Shown: piece by piece, positions 16,663-24,637 of the stretch
Position numbering within the stretch: position 1 is the stretch's first letter
Layout: each line of letters opens with the position of its first letter
Source of the DNA: Amarobacter sp964507025
GTDB taxonomy: Bacteria; Chloroflexota; Dehalococcoidia; Tepidiformales; Tepidiformaceae
Reading direction: 5' to 3'
Assembly (NCBI GenBank): GCA_964507025.1
Contig: CAZDOK010000002.1
Location: forward strand, 248,001-312,000
DNA: 64,000 nt
Program-made: the position numbers and the translations under genes
The notes under the pieces: model-generated
Seen by the model: only the letters and a program-made list of their open reading frames with translations
What the model was told of the DNA's origin: nothing
Databases searched by the model: none

Positions 16663-17180
16663 TCGACCAGCGCCTCGATCACGGCATCGACGATGGCGTC
16701 AGCCTTCGCGCGCATCTCATCGTCGGTCGCGTCCTGGATGGGGTGCGGCACGAAGATGCGGCGCACCTCCGGCAGCCCGAGCGCGTTCGCCTGCACCTCC
16801 GCCGCATCGATGAACTCGGTCGAGGCGATGAAGACGGAAGGCTTGCCGTTGATTTCGAACCAGGTCGTGTCGTGCACACTGCACGTGGTGCAGGACCCTC
16901 AGTCGGCGAGCGCTTCGATAACGAAGGCACACTCCTCGGCGATTTTGCGGCGCAGGTCCTCGGGCGCCGGCTTCGTGAACGTCGGCTTGCTGAAGTGGCG
17001 GAACTCCACCCGCGGCAGACGTTCGCGCAGGCGCTCTTCGAGCCGCGCGATGAGCACGTCACCGCGCGGCTTCGAGATGTTCAGGAGCGCGACCGTGCCG
17101 GTGATTTCCTCGGGGCGCGCGGTCAGCTGGCGGCGAACGGGCACGCGCTCATCGGTGGGGTCGAGGATGGTGGTGGACAT
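16659..17180 (-). CDS. UGSC family selenoprotein (in-frame TGA read as selenocysteine)
   Basis: Two frames that look separate are joined in the same phase by one TGA at 16899-16901. Read through, they give a 173-residue protein with the motif U94-G-S-C97-T-T-C100-S, the defining signature of the UGSC family, in which U is selenocysteine or Cys. The upstream part (MSTTILDPTDERVPV) starts at an ATG preceded by GGAGGTG, with a CATAAT -10 box further upstream; the downstream part (from HDTTWFEING) is well conserved in style and ends in EALVD. A small hairpin with a GUG loop lies about 14-28 bases after the TGA, as required for a bacterial SECIS. Likely a thiol/selenol redox enzyme; exact reaction unknown. 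Gene callers that stop at TGA would split or truncate it. Confidence 0.85.
16871..16885 (-). promoter_or_regulatory. Candidate bacterial SECIS hairpin
   Basis: CGTGCA-GTG-TGCACG forms a perfect 6-bp stem with a GUG loop, its loop 20-22 bases after the in-frame TGA. Bacterial SECIS elements have a short apical stem-loop with a G and U in the loop at this kind of distance. A competing hairpin CTGCAC-CAC-GTGCAG overlaps it. Confidence 0.5.
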
Positions 17181-17286
17181 GGGGCACCTCCGTGGTTGGG
17201 GAGCATTATGCGACATCCGGGCGCCGCGCGAAGAGGCCGGGCATTCCAGCACCCGGCCACCCCGCCCTGCGCGAGCAGGCGATCCT

Positions 17287-17913
17287 TCAGTCTCGGCTCA
17301 CCGTGAGCCGCAGCTGGTCGAGCGGGGCCCAGCCCTCGACCGGCACCCGCGTCCAGTTGTCGTCGTCGCAGCCGTCATCCTCGGCGGCAGCGAGGAGCTC
17401 TTCGTGGTGCTGGCCCATGTCGCGGTAGCGGACGCGGAAGAACATGCCTTCTTCCGTCTGCCGCACATCGGTACGGACGAGCACGCTCTTGCCACCGGCG
17501 CGGCCGATGCCCACGGCGTGGGCGTTGATGGCTCCCTCGCCGGGCTCGTGCCCCTCATCGTCCTCGCACTGCCCTCCGCCCTGTGGTGTGTCGCCAGGGC
17601 GGTGATACCAGAGCCGGCACCACTCGTCGACCTGGAGGCGAGCCTTGCCCTGGCCGAGGACCAGCGCGCCAAAAGGCTGCCCGGATGCGTCGGTGTACAG
17701 GTTGAGGATGTACTTCGGAACGCCGGCGGGCTTGCCATTGATGCCGTTGGCGTGGGCGATGAGGACGACATTGGCCTCGGTGCGGCCGTTGCACATGCCC
17801 GGGAGCGGATTGCCCTCGGCGCGGGCGCTCGTCCCCGCAAGCCCGAAACCGGCCGTCACGACGCCCGCCACCATGGCGATGATGGCTACCAGGGTTGCGA
17901 TCGTGTTTTTCAT
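17287..17913 (-). CDS. Secreted protein of unknown function
   Basis: A 208-residue protein with a clear signal peptide (MKNTIATLVAIIAMVAGVV, cleavage near ARAEG). The mature part contains four or more Cys and an acidic tail region (DDGCDDDNW), probably a beta-rich extracellular domain; an NVVLIAHANGINGKP segment is notable but matches no family I know. GGAAGGA precedes the ATG. It lies between the selenoprotein gene and another secreted-protein gene on the same strand, with a hairpin separating it from the latter. Confidence 0.7.
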   Translation of the reverse strand: MKNTIATLVAIIAMVAGVVTAGFGLAGTSARAEGNPLPGMCNGRTEANVVLIAHANGINGKPAGVPKYILNLYTDASGQPFGALVLGQGKARLQVDEWCRLWYHRPGDTPQGGGQCEDDEGHEPGEGAINAHAVGIGRAGGKSVLVRTDVRQTEEGMFFRVRYRDMGQHHEELLAAAEDDGCDDDNWTRVPVEGWAPLDQLRLTVSRD

Positions 17914-17957
17914 GACGGTGTCCTTCCTGGCGGCGTCCTGCCGCTGGATGGGGGAGT

Positions 17958-17992
17958 GCGACGCCGGGCCGAGTTGCTCAGCCCGGTGTCGC
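17958..17992 (-). terminator. Hairpin after the Tsp3-like secreted protein gene
   Basis: GCGACGCCGGGC pairs with GCCCGGTGTCGC (12 bp including one G-U pair) around an 11-base loop, just downstream of the stop at 18004. Likely terminator or 3' stabiliser. Confidence 0.55.
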
Positions 17993-18003
17993 GTGGTGGG
18001 GAG

Positions 18004-19065
18004 TTACTTCTTCGGCTTGTTCTGCCCCGGAGCATTGCCGCTGTTGCCGGGCGCGGGGACGGTCACGACTGTGCCTTCCTCTTCCTCCTCGCAGACGTCG
18101 CCCTTCCCGTCGTTATCACTGTCGAGCTGGTCGGGGTTGTAGACTGCCGGGCAGTTATCGTCTTTGTTCCTGACGCCGTCACCGTCGATGTCGGCGCCGC
18201 CGCCACCGCCGGGCTTCACTCCGCCACCGCCGCCCTTCGCGGCGACGACCACATTGATCGCCACCGTGTGGGCATCGACCACCGTGCCGTTATCGGGAGC
18301 AAGGATCCCGGTGATGTCGACGTTGGGCGCCGTGAACGTGATGGTGTACGTGCCGGCGACTGGCTTCTGCCAGTTGTAGCCGTACACGACCCGCCCGGTG
18401 GAGTTGATCTCAGCCGTGAACGCCCCGTCGTAGACGATGAACCCGTCGGTGCGCTCAATCTTCAGGTGCGCGCCGGCATCCCACGCGCGGACCTCGGGGT
18501 AGGCCTCGCTCCGGTCAAGCTCACCACGCGTACCATACGTCGCGAGCCGGTCGAGCTCGTCGGTCAGCTTCCAGACGGTGTAGCCAGCCATCCCGAGCGT
18601 AGCAGCGTCATTCACGAGAAGGCCCATTTCGGTTCGGATCGGTGTGCCTGCTTTCAACGGCGCCGAGGTCAGGTTGTCCCCCCAGTCCGCAGTCACATCG
18701 ACGCCCGGGACCGCTGTGTCGCACTCGGCCTGCCATTTGTCCTCTCCCTGAACGTAGTAGTCGCCTTCAGGGCCGAAGGTCTCATCGGGAGTCGAAGCGG
18801 GAGGAGCGAAGTGCGTGGTGTCACCCGAAGGCGCTACTTCAAGGCCGCAGGGAGACCACAGCGCAGGGGCCCCGGTGAGACCGGGGACGAACAGGGCGGG
18901 AACGGAGAGGTTTTTGCCCGCTTCGCCACCGGTTGGCGGGCCGCCACCACCGCCGTTTCCGCCGCCAGGGCCACCGCCCGGGCCTTTCGCCACGGCTGTC
19001 GAGCCGAGCATGGCCGCAGCCAGGGCGGCCGCGGCTATCGCTGATATGAAGGTCTTGCGTTGCAT
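18004..19065 (-). CDS. Secreted protein with thrombospondin type-3-like Ca-binding repeats
   Basis: The 353-residue protein has a signal peptide (MQRKTFISAIAAAALAAAML, cut near VAKG), a Gly-rich linker, and an ectodomain of about 200 residues that I do not recognise. Then come a Gly-rich spacer and two acidic repeats with the pattern DxDGDGVxNxxDNCP...DxDNDGxGDxC, as in thrombospondin type 3 repeats that bind calcium. It ends in a Pro/Asn/Gly and Lys-rich tail. The ATG is preceded by AAAGGAG. A hairpin (19088-19107) lies 22 bases upstream of the start, and the leader may be over 100 bases long. Probably an exported, calcium-stabilised surface or matrix protein. Confidence 0.75.
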   Translation of the reverse strand: MQRKTFISAIAAAALAAAMLGSTAVAKGPGGGPGGGNGGGGGPPTGGEAGKNLSVPALFVPGLTGAPALWSPCGLEVAPSGDTTHFAPPASTPDETFGPEGDYYVQGEDKWQAECDTAVPGVDVTADWGDNLTSAPLKAGTPIRTEMGLLVNDAATLGMAGYTVWKLTDELDRLATYGTRGELDRSEAYPEVRAWDAGAHLKIERTDGFIVYDGAFTAEINSTGRVVYGYNWQKPVAGTYTITFTAPNVDITGILAPDNGTVVDAHTVAINVVVAAKGGGGGVKPGGGGGADIDGDGVRNKDDNCPAVYNPDQLDSDNDGKGDVCEEEEEGTVVTVPAPGNSGNAPGQNKPKK

Positions 19066-19087
19066 GGAAATCTGCTCCTTTCCCTGG

Positions 19088-19107
19088 GGCGCCCACCTGG
19101 GGGCGCC
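19088..19107 (-). promoter_or_regulatory. Leader hairpin before the Tsp3-like gene
   Basis: GGCGCCC and GGGCGCC flank a 6-base loop directly before the ribosome-binding site. The 19066-19321 gap holds this hairpin, possible promoter boxes and nothing else that I can identify. Confidence 0.35.
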
Positions 19108-19321
19108 GTTGGAGCGGGAGGCGGCCAAAGGTCTTTCGGTCCAGGTGAGAGGGCTGAGCGCCCGGGACTACCACACCGCCACAGGTCCGTGTAACTAATT
19201 GCTACACCCGAACAGTAACCATCCCGCAACCACCCTCAGAGGGCCAAGAGTCGCACCATTTCGTAGCCGGTTGGGTGATATTCGGGCCCACGACCGCCGG
19301 GGGCCTTCCCGCGCGCGGAGC

Positions 19322-20887
19322 CTACTCGCGGATCTCCACCGTCGTCATCTGGCTCCCCATCGGCCCGCTCACCCACCCGCCAAGGTACGCGCCGAACTTG
19401 CCCGCCTCGCCGCCAGCCACCACCAGGGTGATCATCTCCTTCGAGCGGAACTTCGGCACCAGCGTATCGAGGCCGATGCGCTCCGCCTGCGCTTTCGTCA
19501 GACCCTCGGCGCAGAACTCGTCGCGCAACAGCTCGCGCGCCGGCCGGGCGGTGACTTCCTGGATGCGTTCGCGCAGCTGGTCCTTCGTCCAGCCATCCTT
19601 CGCGAACGTGTCCACGTGCTCCGGCGGGACGACCACCACGATTTCGCCGTGGTTGTACTGCTTCGGGTGGCCGGCCGTGGCCAGCGCCAGCCCATAGCTG
19701 GTGGCGAGCGACTTCGCCCCCCGCGAGAGCTGGTCGATGATGCCGTTCGGCGCCCCGCCGGCGTAAACCGTGACCGTACTCTGGTCGCGCCGGAACCCGC
19801 GCTCGACGTGGAGCGGCTCCCAGTTGCTGCGCTCCTCGAATTCGGCGAAGCAGAAGGTGTACTTGCCGGGCTGGCCCAGCGCCGCGCGGTCGACTTCCCC
19901 CGGCCGCCCGCCGCCGACGTTCCGCACCACGAGCTGGACCGCTCGCCCGATGGTCGCATTCGCGCGGTTGCCCTGGCCGAGCACGTTCATTCGGTAGTTC
20001 ATGCCTATCCGGTCGCGGATCGGCCCGTTCACGATGATCACGGGAGTGGGGAAGTGAGTCGTCGCCAGTACGCCGTGCATGTTGAACTGCTCGGTCGTGA
20101 TCGCCTCGACCGCCGCGATGACGACTGGCAGGTATTCGGGCCTGCAGCCGGCCATCACCGCATTGATCGCGATCTTCTCCACCGTCACCGGGGCCAGGTT
20201 GGGCGGCACGATGCCGATGACCTCCTGCGGGTCCCGCTTCGTGCCACCAAGCATCCGCAGCACGCGCTCGGGCGTGGGCGGGATGACGGGCAGGCCGTCC
20301 GTCAGCCCCTGGTCGAACAGGAACTCGAAGATGTCATCCGCGTCCCCGACCTCGATGCGCCGCGCGCGCAACGGGCTCCCCTCCATCTCGGCGGCCAGGC
20401 GCTCGCCGCTGCCCGGCTCGACCGACTTCGAACCGCAGCCCGGCCGCGAGACCGGGTAGGCGCCCCAGTCGACCACCGGCGGCGGCGCGAGCGTGATGGT
20501 GATCAGCCGGTGGAAGAGCTTCTGCCAGTCCTCCCGCCCGAAGCCCACGAACCGCTCCAGCTCCGCGCCCCCGGGGCCCGCGAGGATGACGGTGGGCACC
20601 GTGTCCAGCTCGTAGCGGTACGAAACGTGCAGTTTCGAGTCGTCGAGCATCGGCGCCGTAAGACCGAAGCGTTCGACCAACCGGTCGTTCCCCTCGGCTT
20701 CCTGCCCCACGCACCACACGTCCATCGCCTCACCGAACGCCGCGGCCGCGGCCTGGATGAGCGGCATCGAGAGCACGCAGGTGGGGCAGTCCTCCTTCAC
20801 GAAACACAGGAGGGCGTGGCGGCCCGTGGGGAAGGCGAACTCCACGCCGGCAGCATCGGTCAGGGTGAAGGCGGGCAGCGTCGGCAT
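19322..20887 (-). CDS. Thioredoxin-fold domain fused to a conserved C-terminal domain of unknown function
   Basis: The 521-residue protein starts with a TlpA/peroxiredoxin-like thioredoxin fold with active-site C34-P-T-C37 and a cis-Pro region (LDTVPTVIL). After a linker containing GCGSK, a domain of about 330 residues follows, with LTDGLPVIPPTPERVLRML, INAVMAGCRPEYLPVV, TVYAGGAPNGI and an end rich in beta motifs. I do not know a named function for this second domain. It may work with the selenoprotein encoded 2.1 kb downstream on the same strand, since both look like thiol-redox proteins; this is inference. ATG 20887 is favoured because TACACT lies 6 bases upstream (leaderless) and the thioredoxin fold begins there. 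Confidence 0.75.
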   Translation of the reverse strand: MPTLPAFTLTDAAGVEFAFPTGRHALLCFVKEDCPTCVLSMPLIQAAAAAFGEAMDVWCVGQEAEGNDRLVERFGLTAPMLDDSKLHVSYRYELDTVPTVILAGPGGAELERFVGFGREDWQKLFHRLITITLAPPPVVDWGAYPVSRPGCGSKSVEPGSGERLAAEMEGSPLRARRIEVGDADDIFEFLFDQGLTDGLPVIPPTPERVLRMLGGTKRDPQEVIGIVPPNLAPVTVEKIAINAVMAGCRPEYLPVVIAAVEAITTEQFNMHGVLATTHFPTPVIIVNGPIRDRIGMNYRMNVLGQGNRANATIGRAVQLVVRNVGGGRPGEVDRAALGQPGKYTFCFAEFEERSNWEPLHVERGFRRDQSTVTVYAGGAPNGIIDQLSRGAKSLATSYGLALATAGHPKQYNHGEIVVVVPPEHVDTFAKDGWTKDQLRERIQEVTARPARELLRDEFCAEGLTKAQAERIGLDTLVPKFRSKEMITLVVAGGEAGKFGAYLGGWVSGPMGSQMTTVEIRE

Positions 20888-20893
20888 GCGCGA

Positions 20894-20899
20894 AGTGTA
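20894..20899 (-). promoter_or_regulatory. -10 box 6 bases before the thioredoxin-fusion start
   Basis: TACACT on the minus strand exactly 6 bases before ATG; no ribosome-binding site in between. Candidate leaderless promoter. Confidence 0.45.
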
Positions 20900-20990
20900 C
20901 GGGAGGAGGGAGGAAGGAGGAGTCCGCCCTCGCCCCATGCCTCACGCCTCCCCCTCGCCAAAACCACCCGCAAGGTATCTACTACGGCGC

Positions 20991-21197
20991 ATGGAAGACT
21001 TTCTCTGGGGCGTCTGGAACGGGCTGACGGCGTGGCCGCTGCTGATCATCCACATCTTCGACTGGTGGGAGCGCTACCCGGTCTACAACGTAGGCCGCGA
21101 TGGCGGCTGGTACCAATTCGGGTTCCTGCTCGGCGCCGGTTCGCCCTTCCTGGGCATGGCAGGCGGGAACCGGAGCCGGGGGCGCGGCTCGGACTGA
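20991..21197 (+). CDS. Small membrane-associated protein (68 aa)
   Basis: Starts MEDFLWGVWNGLTAWPLLII and contains one amphipathic to hydrophobic stretch (about 8-22), a Trp/Tyr-rich middle (DWWERYPVYN) and a second hydrophobic part (FGFLLGAGSPFLG). It ends in a basic tail. The composition and lone ATG support a small membrane protein. TATCTA lies 9 bases before the ATG. It is divergent from the thioredoxin-fusion gene. Function unknown. Confidence 0.55.
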   Translation: MEDFLWGVWNGLTAWPLLIIHIFDWWERYPVYNVGRDGGWYQFGFLLGAGSPFLGMAGGNRSRGRGSD

Positions 21198-21256
21198 GGC
21201 GGGAAGTACGAGGGACGAAGTTCGAAATGCGCCGGGCCAACCGGGCCGGGCTGCCC

Positions 21257-22105
21257 CTACTTCCGCGCCCGCACCGCGAACATCTGCGGCATGTTCGGCA
21301 CGCCTTCCGGCAGGTAGAAGCGGCCGCCCTCGCGCTGCACCGACCCGTCGAAGCGGGGGCAGCCGTTTGAGTACTCGTACTCGCGGAGCACCTCCAGCCG
21401 CAGCCCCGCGTCGATGAGCGCGGTCACCACGTCGCCAAGCCCCCACGCGAACTCCCCGCTCGGGTGGGGGTTCGTGAAGTCGGTAACGCCTTCCTCGTAC
21501 CCCCAGGGCACCAGGCCCTCCTTCGAATAGGCCACGTAGTCGCCAACCCCGGCGCTTTCGATGATCGGCTCGGGCGAGAAGTACGGCCAATCGCGTTCGA
21601 ACTTCTCGTTGAACATCAGGCCGAACGGGTGGAACTCCACCAGCACGAACTCGCCCCCCGGCTTGAGCACCGAGGCGATGCCCCGGCCCCAGGCGATGAT
21701 GTCCGACAGCCACATGATCGTGCCGTAGGAGCTGAACACGCGGTCGTACTGCTCGCCGCGGGCGGCGGCTTCCGCGAACCAGTCGAAGATGTCGCTGCGG
21801 ACGAACGTCGCGGGGATGCCGGAATCGGTGGAAAGCTGCGTCGCGAACGCGATCGCCTCGTCGCTGATGTCGACCCCGGTCACCGTGGCGCCAAGCTTAG
21901 CCAGTGAAAGCGTGTCCTGCCCGGCGTTGCACTGGAGATGCACCAGCGACGCTCCGGCCAGGTCGCCCAGCAGCTCGACCTCCTCCGGGAAGAGCGTGCT
22001 GCCACCCTCGCGGAGGAAGCGCGCCTGGTCGCCCTTGTGGCTGTTGTGGGCCTGCGTGGCAGCGTTCCAGGCCAGGCGATTGGTCTCGTGAATGTCCTTG
22101 CGCAT
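21257..22105 (-). CDS. SAM-dependent methyltransferase
   Basis: A class I methyltransferase of about 282 residues: motif I region LVHLQCNAGQDTLSLA, acidic loop VTGVDISDEAI, motif II/III around YDRVFSSYGTIMWL and LKPGGEFVLVEFHP. The C-terminal half contains the long insertion seen in small-molecule methyltransferases, then PRFDGSVQREGG and the end MFAVRARK. ATG 22105 (MRKDIHETN) is preferred; a longer in-frame start at 22141 has no better support. Substrate unknown. A 16-bp inverted repeat separates it from the SDR gene. Confidence 0.82.
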   Translation of the reverse strand: MRKDIHETNRLAWNAATQAHNSHKGDQARFLREGGSTLFPEEVELLGDLAGASLVHLQCNAGQDTLSLAKLGATVTGVDISDEAIAFATQLSTDSGIPATFVRSDIFDWFAEAAARGEQYDRVFSSYGTIMWLSDIIAWGRGIASVLKPGGEFVLVEFHPFGLMFNEKFERDWPYFSPEPIIESAGVGDYVAYSKEGLVPWGYEEGVTDFTNPHPSGEFAWGLGDVVTALIDAGLRLEVLREYEYSNGCPRFDGSVQREGGRFYLPEGVPNMPQMFAVRARK

Positions 22106-22168
22106 CCGTCTATCGAACACGGTGCGCAGCGAATGCGCCAAGTGCGCCAGGCGTCCCGAACACGGAGA

Positions 22169-22212
22169 CGCAGAGGTACGGAGGACACACGAAAGCCCTC
22201 CGTACCTCTGCG
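22169..22212. repeat. REP-like palindrome, possible terminator
   Basis: A perfect 16-bp inverted repeat (CGCAGAGGTACGGAGG and its complement) with a 12-base loop. The flanking CACGGAGACGCAGAGG-type text resembles palindromic intergenic repeats found in many environmental genomes. It sits after the SDR gene and before the methyltransferase gene and could stop transcription of the former. Confidence 0.55.
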
Positions 22213-22230
22213 CCTCCTGATCCTGTCCGG

Positions 22231-22977
22231 CTACCGCGCCACGAAGCCCCCATCGACGGGGAGCGCGGCGCCCGTGACGAACGACGACTCATCGCTGGCG
22301 AGGAACAGCGCCAGCGCAGCCACCTCCTCCGAACTCCCGAAGCGGTTCACCGGCTGGGACGCGGCGAACTGGGCGCGCGCTTCTTCCGAGGTACCGGTGA
22401 ACCGCTCAACCATCGGTGTCCAGATGACGCCCGGGCAGATTGCGTTCACACGGATGCCCTGGGTGGCGTATTCGAGAGCCGTGGTCTTTGACATCTGGAC
22501 AACGGCGCCCTTGGAGGCGCAGTAGGCCACGATGTTTGGAAAGCCCACGAGCCCCGCCACCGACGACGTGTTGATGATCGAGCCCCCGCCGCTCTTGAGC
22601 ATCGCCGGGATGGCGTACTTCATGCCAAGAAAGACGCTCTTCAGGTTGACCCCGATGACCCGGTCGAAATCGGCCTCGTCGTAGTCGGCGGTCAGGGCCT
22701 GGGGGCCTTCGATCCCGGCGTTGTTGAACAGCACATCGAGGCGGCCGTACATCGTGACCGCGCGTTCGACCATCGCCTGGATGTCCCCAGCCTTCGAGAC
22801 ATCGGCGTTGATGCCGATGGCTGACTTTCCAATGTCCTGCGCCGTTACCTGCTCCGCGCCGGAAATGTCCGCGCAGACGACCTTCGCGCCTTCAGCGGCG
22901 AACAGAAGCGCGGCTGCCCGGCCAATGCCCGACCCTGCGCCGGTAACAATGGCCACCTTGCCTTCGAGCCTTCCCAT
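22231..22977 (-). CDS. SDR family NAD(P)-dependent oxidoreductase
   Basis: A 248-residue classical short-chain dehydrogenase: cofactor motif TGAGSGIG near residue 12, DxxNADVS region, NNAG, catalytic Ser in INTSSVAG and YCASK (Tyr and Lys), and the C-terminal FLASDESSFVTGAALPVDGG. The acidic residue after strand 2 (CADIS) suggests NAD preference. ATG 22977 is preceded by GGGAGG; TATGCT lies further upstream. Substrate, likely an alcohol or ketone, is unknown. Confidence 0.92.
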   Translation of the reverse strand: MGRLEGKVAIVTGAGSGIGRAAALLFAAEGAKVVCADISGAEQVTAQDIGKSAIGINADVSKAGDIQAMVERAVTMYGRLDVLFNNAGIEGPQALTADYDEADFDRVIGVNLKSVFLGMKYAIPAMLKSGGGSIINTSSVAGLVGFPNIVAYCASKGAVVQMSKTTALEYATQGIRVNAICPGVIWTPMVERFTGTSEEARAQFAASQPVNRFGSSEEVAALALFLASDESSFVTGAALPVDGGFVAR

Positions 22978-23107
22978 GACGTAGTTCCTCCCGAGGTAAT
23001 CTGCCCTCAGCATAGGCGGACCAGGTTATCGGTTGACATGGGCAAAGGGCCGGGCGGGGGCCGCCGATGGTCCCGAACGGGTCAATGGGCGCCAGGGGTC
23101 GTCGCCG

Positions 23108-23983
23108 TTAGCGCCCCGCTTCCCCGCTGATCCCGAGCCCAACGCGCTCGAAGTTGTCGATGAGGAGTTCGTCCACGGGCGCGCGTCCCGAACCCTTTGA
23201 ATTGATGGCGCGTGACATCGGGACCGTCGCGAGCCGGTAGCCCGCACCGGAATACAGGTCACGAATGAACCGGTGGTCCGAGTTCGAAAGCATCGCCGCA
23301 ACGCCCCGGCGGGAGAGGTCCTCGAACGCGTCGCGAAGGCGGACCTGGTCGGCGGCGCCGAAATCAGCGCGCGTGTACCCGGTAAAGTTCGCCGTCGAGC
23401 TCAGCGGCTGGTACGGCGGGTCGAGATAGACGAAGTCGCCCGGGCGAGCTTCAGCACACACGGCGGCGAAGTCGGCGGCGCGGAGCTCCGTCCGCTGGAG
23501 TGCCCGCGAGCACTCCGCCAGCAGGGTGCGATCGTGGATGCGCGGGTTCTTGTAGCGCCCATGCGGCACATTGAACCCGCCCGAGGCGTTCACCCGGAAG
23601 AGCCCGTTGTAGCAGGTCCGGTTCAGGAAGATGAAGCGTGCCGCCCGTTCGGCCGGGATGGATGGCGATACTCCCCGCACCTCGTAGTACATCGCCCGCC
23701 GCTCCTCCGGGGTCCCCGCCGGGTACGCCGCCGCCAGCCCGGCGAGCGCGGCATCGAGTGCGGCCAGCTGGTCTCGGACAACGATGTAGGTCTCGACGAG
23801 CTCGGCGTTCGCATCGGAGAGGACCGCCGGCGTCCCGGGCCGCGCCTCCTCCATCGCGAAGAACACGGCCCCCGCCCCGGCAAAGGGCTCGATGTAGCGC
23901 GCGATTGCGGCAGGCGCCGCCGCCACGATGGCGGGGGCGAGCTTGCCCTTCCCACCGGCCCACTTCAGGAACGGTTTCGCCAT
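23108..23983 (-). CDS. Dam-like DNA adenine methyltransferase (D12 class)
   Basis: A 291-residue N6-adenine methyltransferase: SAM-binding FLKWAGGKGKL at the N-terminus and FAGAGAVFF, and the catalytic DPPY (YLDPPYQPL). The motif order (SAM motif first, DPPY last) is that of alpha-group D12/Dam enzymes; recognition region lies between. Residues VNASGGFNVPHGRYKNP are typical of the family. No restriction endonuclease is next to it, so it may be orphan. CACAAT lies 6 bases before the ATG, a leaderless-type arrangement. Recognition site (possibly GATC) is not provable here. Confidence 0.9.
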   Translation of the reverse strand: MAKPFLKWAGGKGKLAPAIVAAAPAAIARYIEPFAGAGAVFFAMEEARPGTPAVLSDANAELVETYIVVRDQLAALDAALAGLAAAYPAGTPEERRAMYYEVRGVSPSIPAERAARFIFLNRTCYNGLFRVNASGGFNVPHGRYKNPRIHDRTLLAECSRALQRTELRAADFAAVCAEARPGDFVYLDPPYQPLSSTANFTGYTRADFGAADQVRLRDAFEDLSRRGVAAMLSNSDHRFIRDLYSGAGYRLATVPMSRAINSKGSGRAPVDELLIDNFERVGLGISGEAGR

Positions 23984-23989
23984 TGCCAG

Positions 23990-23995
23990 ATTGTG
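23990..23995 (-). promoter_or_regulatory. -10-like box 6 bases before the Dam-like gene
   Basis: CACAAT on the minus strand, 6 bases before ATG, weaker match to TATAAT than the other boxes of this kind in the window. Confidence 0.3.
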
Positions 23996-24044
23996 GAGGG
24001 AGAAGGGAGAAGGGAGAAGCTGCCCCCCACCAGCGACCCGTGGC

Positions 24045-24602
24045 CTACTCGGCGAAGATAGACGCCACCGCCAGCGCGAACCCCCCGGCCGCGAACCCCG
24101 CATCCTCGCTGGTCAGCGCCTCGGCCTCGTGGCGGGTCGCCACCTCACCGCCGGCGCGGAAGACGGTCACGGTGCGGGTGCCGGGGCGCACGATCCAGAC
24201 CCGGCCCGCTCCGGCATCGAGGTACTCCCCGGCCTTCGCCAGCAGGTCCTTCTCCCGGTCGTCCGGCGACATCACCTCGACGGCGAGGTCCGGCGCGCCT
24301 TCGACGAATCGCCGGCGGCCAGCCCCCTTCGGACGGCGGTCCGCAGTCACGAACGATACGTCGGGAGCCCGGACGATGTCCGGGTCTTCGGCAAGCTTGA
24401 AACCGGTCTCGGCACTCACCCGTCCAAGTCGCTGCGCGTCCGCAAAGGCGATGTCTATCGCGATCTCTCCGTGTTCCAGTCCGACGGGGCTCATGCAGAC
24501 CACCCTCCCACGGTCGAGCTCCATCTTGCCGCCTTCGATGGGCTCGGGGAGGTGGAGGAACTCCTCCGCCGTCAGTAACCGGGGTACTGCGGGGCTCGCC
24601 AT
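24045..24602 (-). CDS. Uma2 family putative endonuclease
   Basis: The 185-residue protein matches the Uma2 (DUF820) family, a PD-(D/E)XK nuclease-like fold. Seen: LTAEEFLHLPEPIEGGKMELDRGRVV-type opening (Glu and substrate loop), APDVSFVTADR, the acidic core PDLAVEVMSPDDR with Asp and Glu before a downstream Lys (KAGEYLDAGAGRVWIV), matching the D-ExK active site. Function in vivo unclear; these genes are often amplified in Chloroflexota and cyanobacteria. TAGGAT lies 6 bases before the ATG. Confidence 0.85.
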   Translation of the reverse strand: MASPAVPRLLTAEEFLHLPEPIEGGKMELDRGRVVCMSPVGLEHGEIAIDIAFADAQRLGRVSAETGFKLAEDPDIVRAPDVSFVTADRRPKGAGRRRFVEGAPDLAVEVMSPDDREKDLLAKAGEYLDAGAGRVWIVRPGTRTVTVFRAGGEVATRHEAEALTSEDAGFAAGGFALAVASIFAE

Positions 24603-24608
24603 GCGTAC

Positions 24609-24614
24609 ATCCTA
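24609..24614 (-). promoter_or_regulatory. -10 box 6 bases before the Uma2 gene
   Basis: TAGGAT on the minus strand exactly 6 bases before ATG; no Shine-Dalgarno sequence. Candidate leaderless promoter. Confidence 0.45.
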
Positions 24615-24637
24615 CCGCAGCGGGGCAACCGGTTTCG

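Noticed and set aside
19066..19321. Known riboswitch class before the Tsp3-like gene
   Set aside because: Hairpins are present, but I could not match c-di-GMP, c-di-AMP, cobalamin, TPP or SAM consensus elements.
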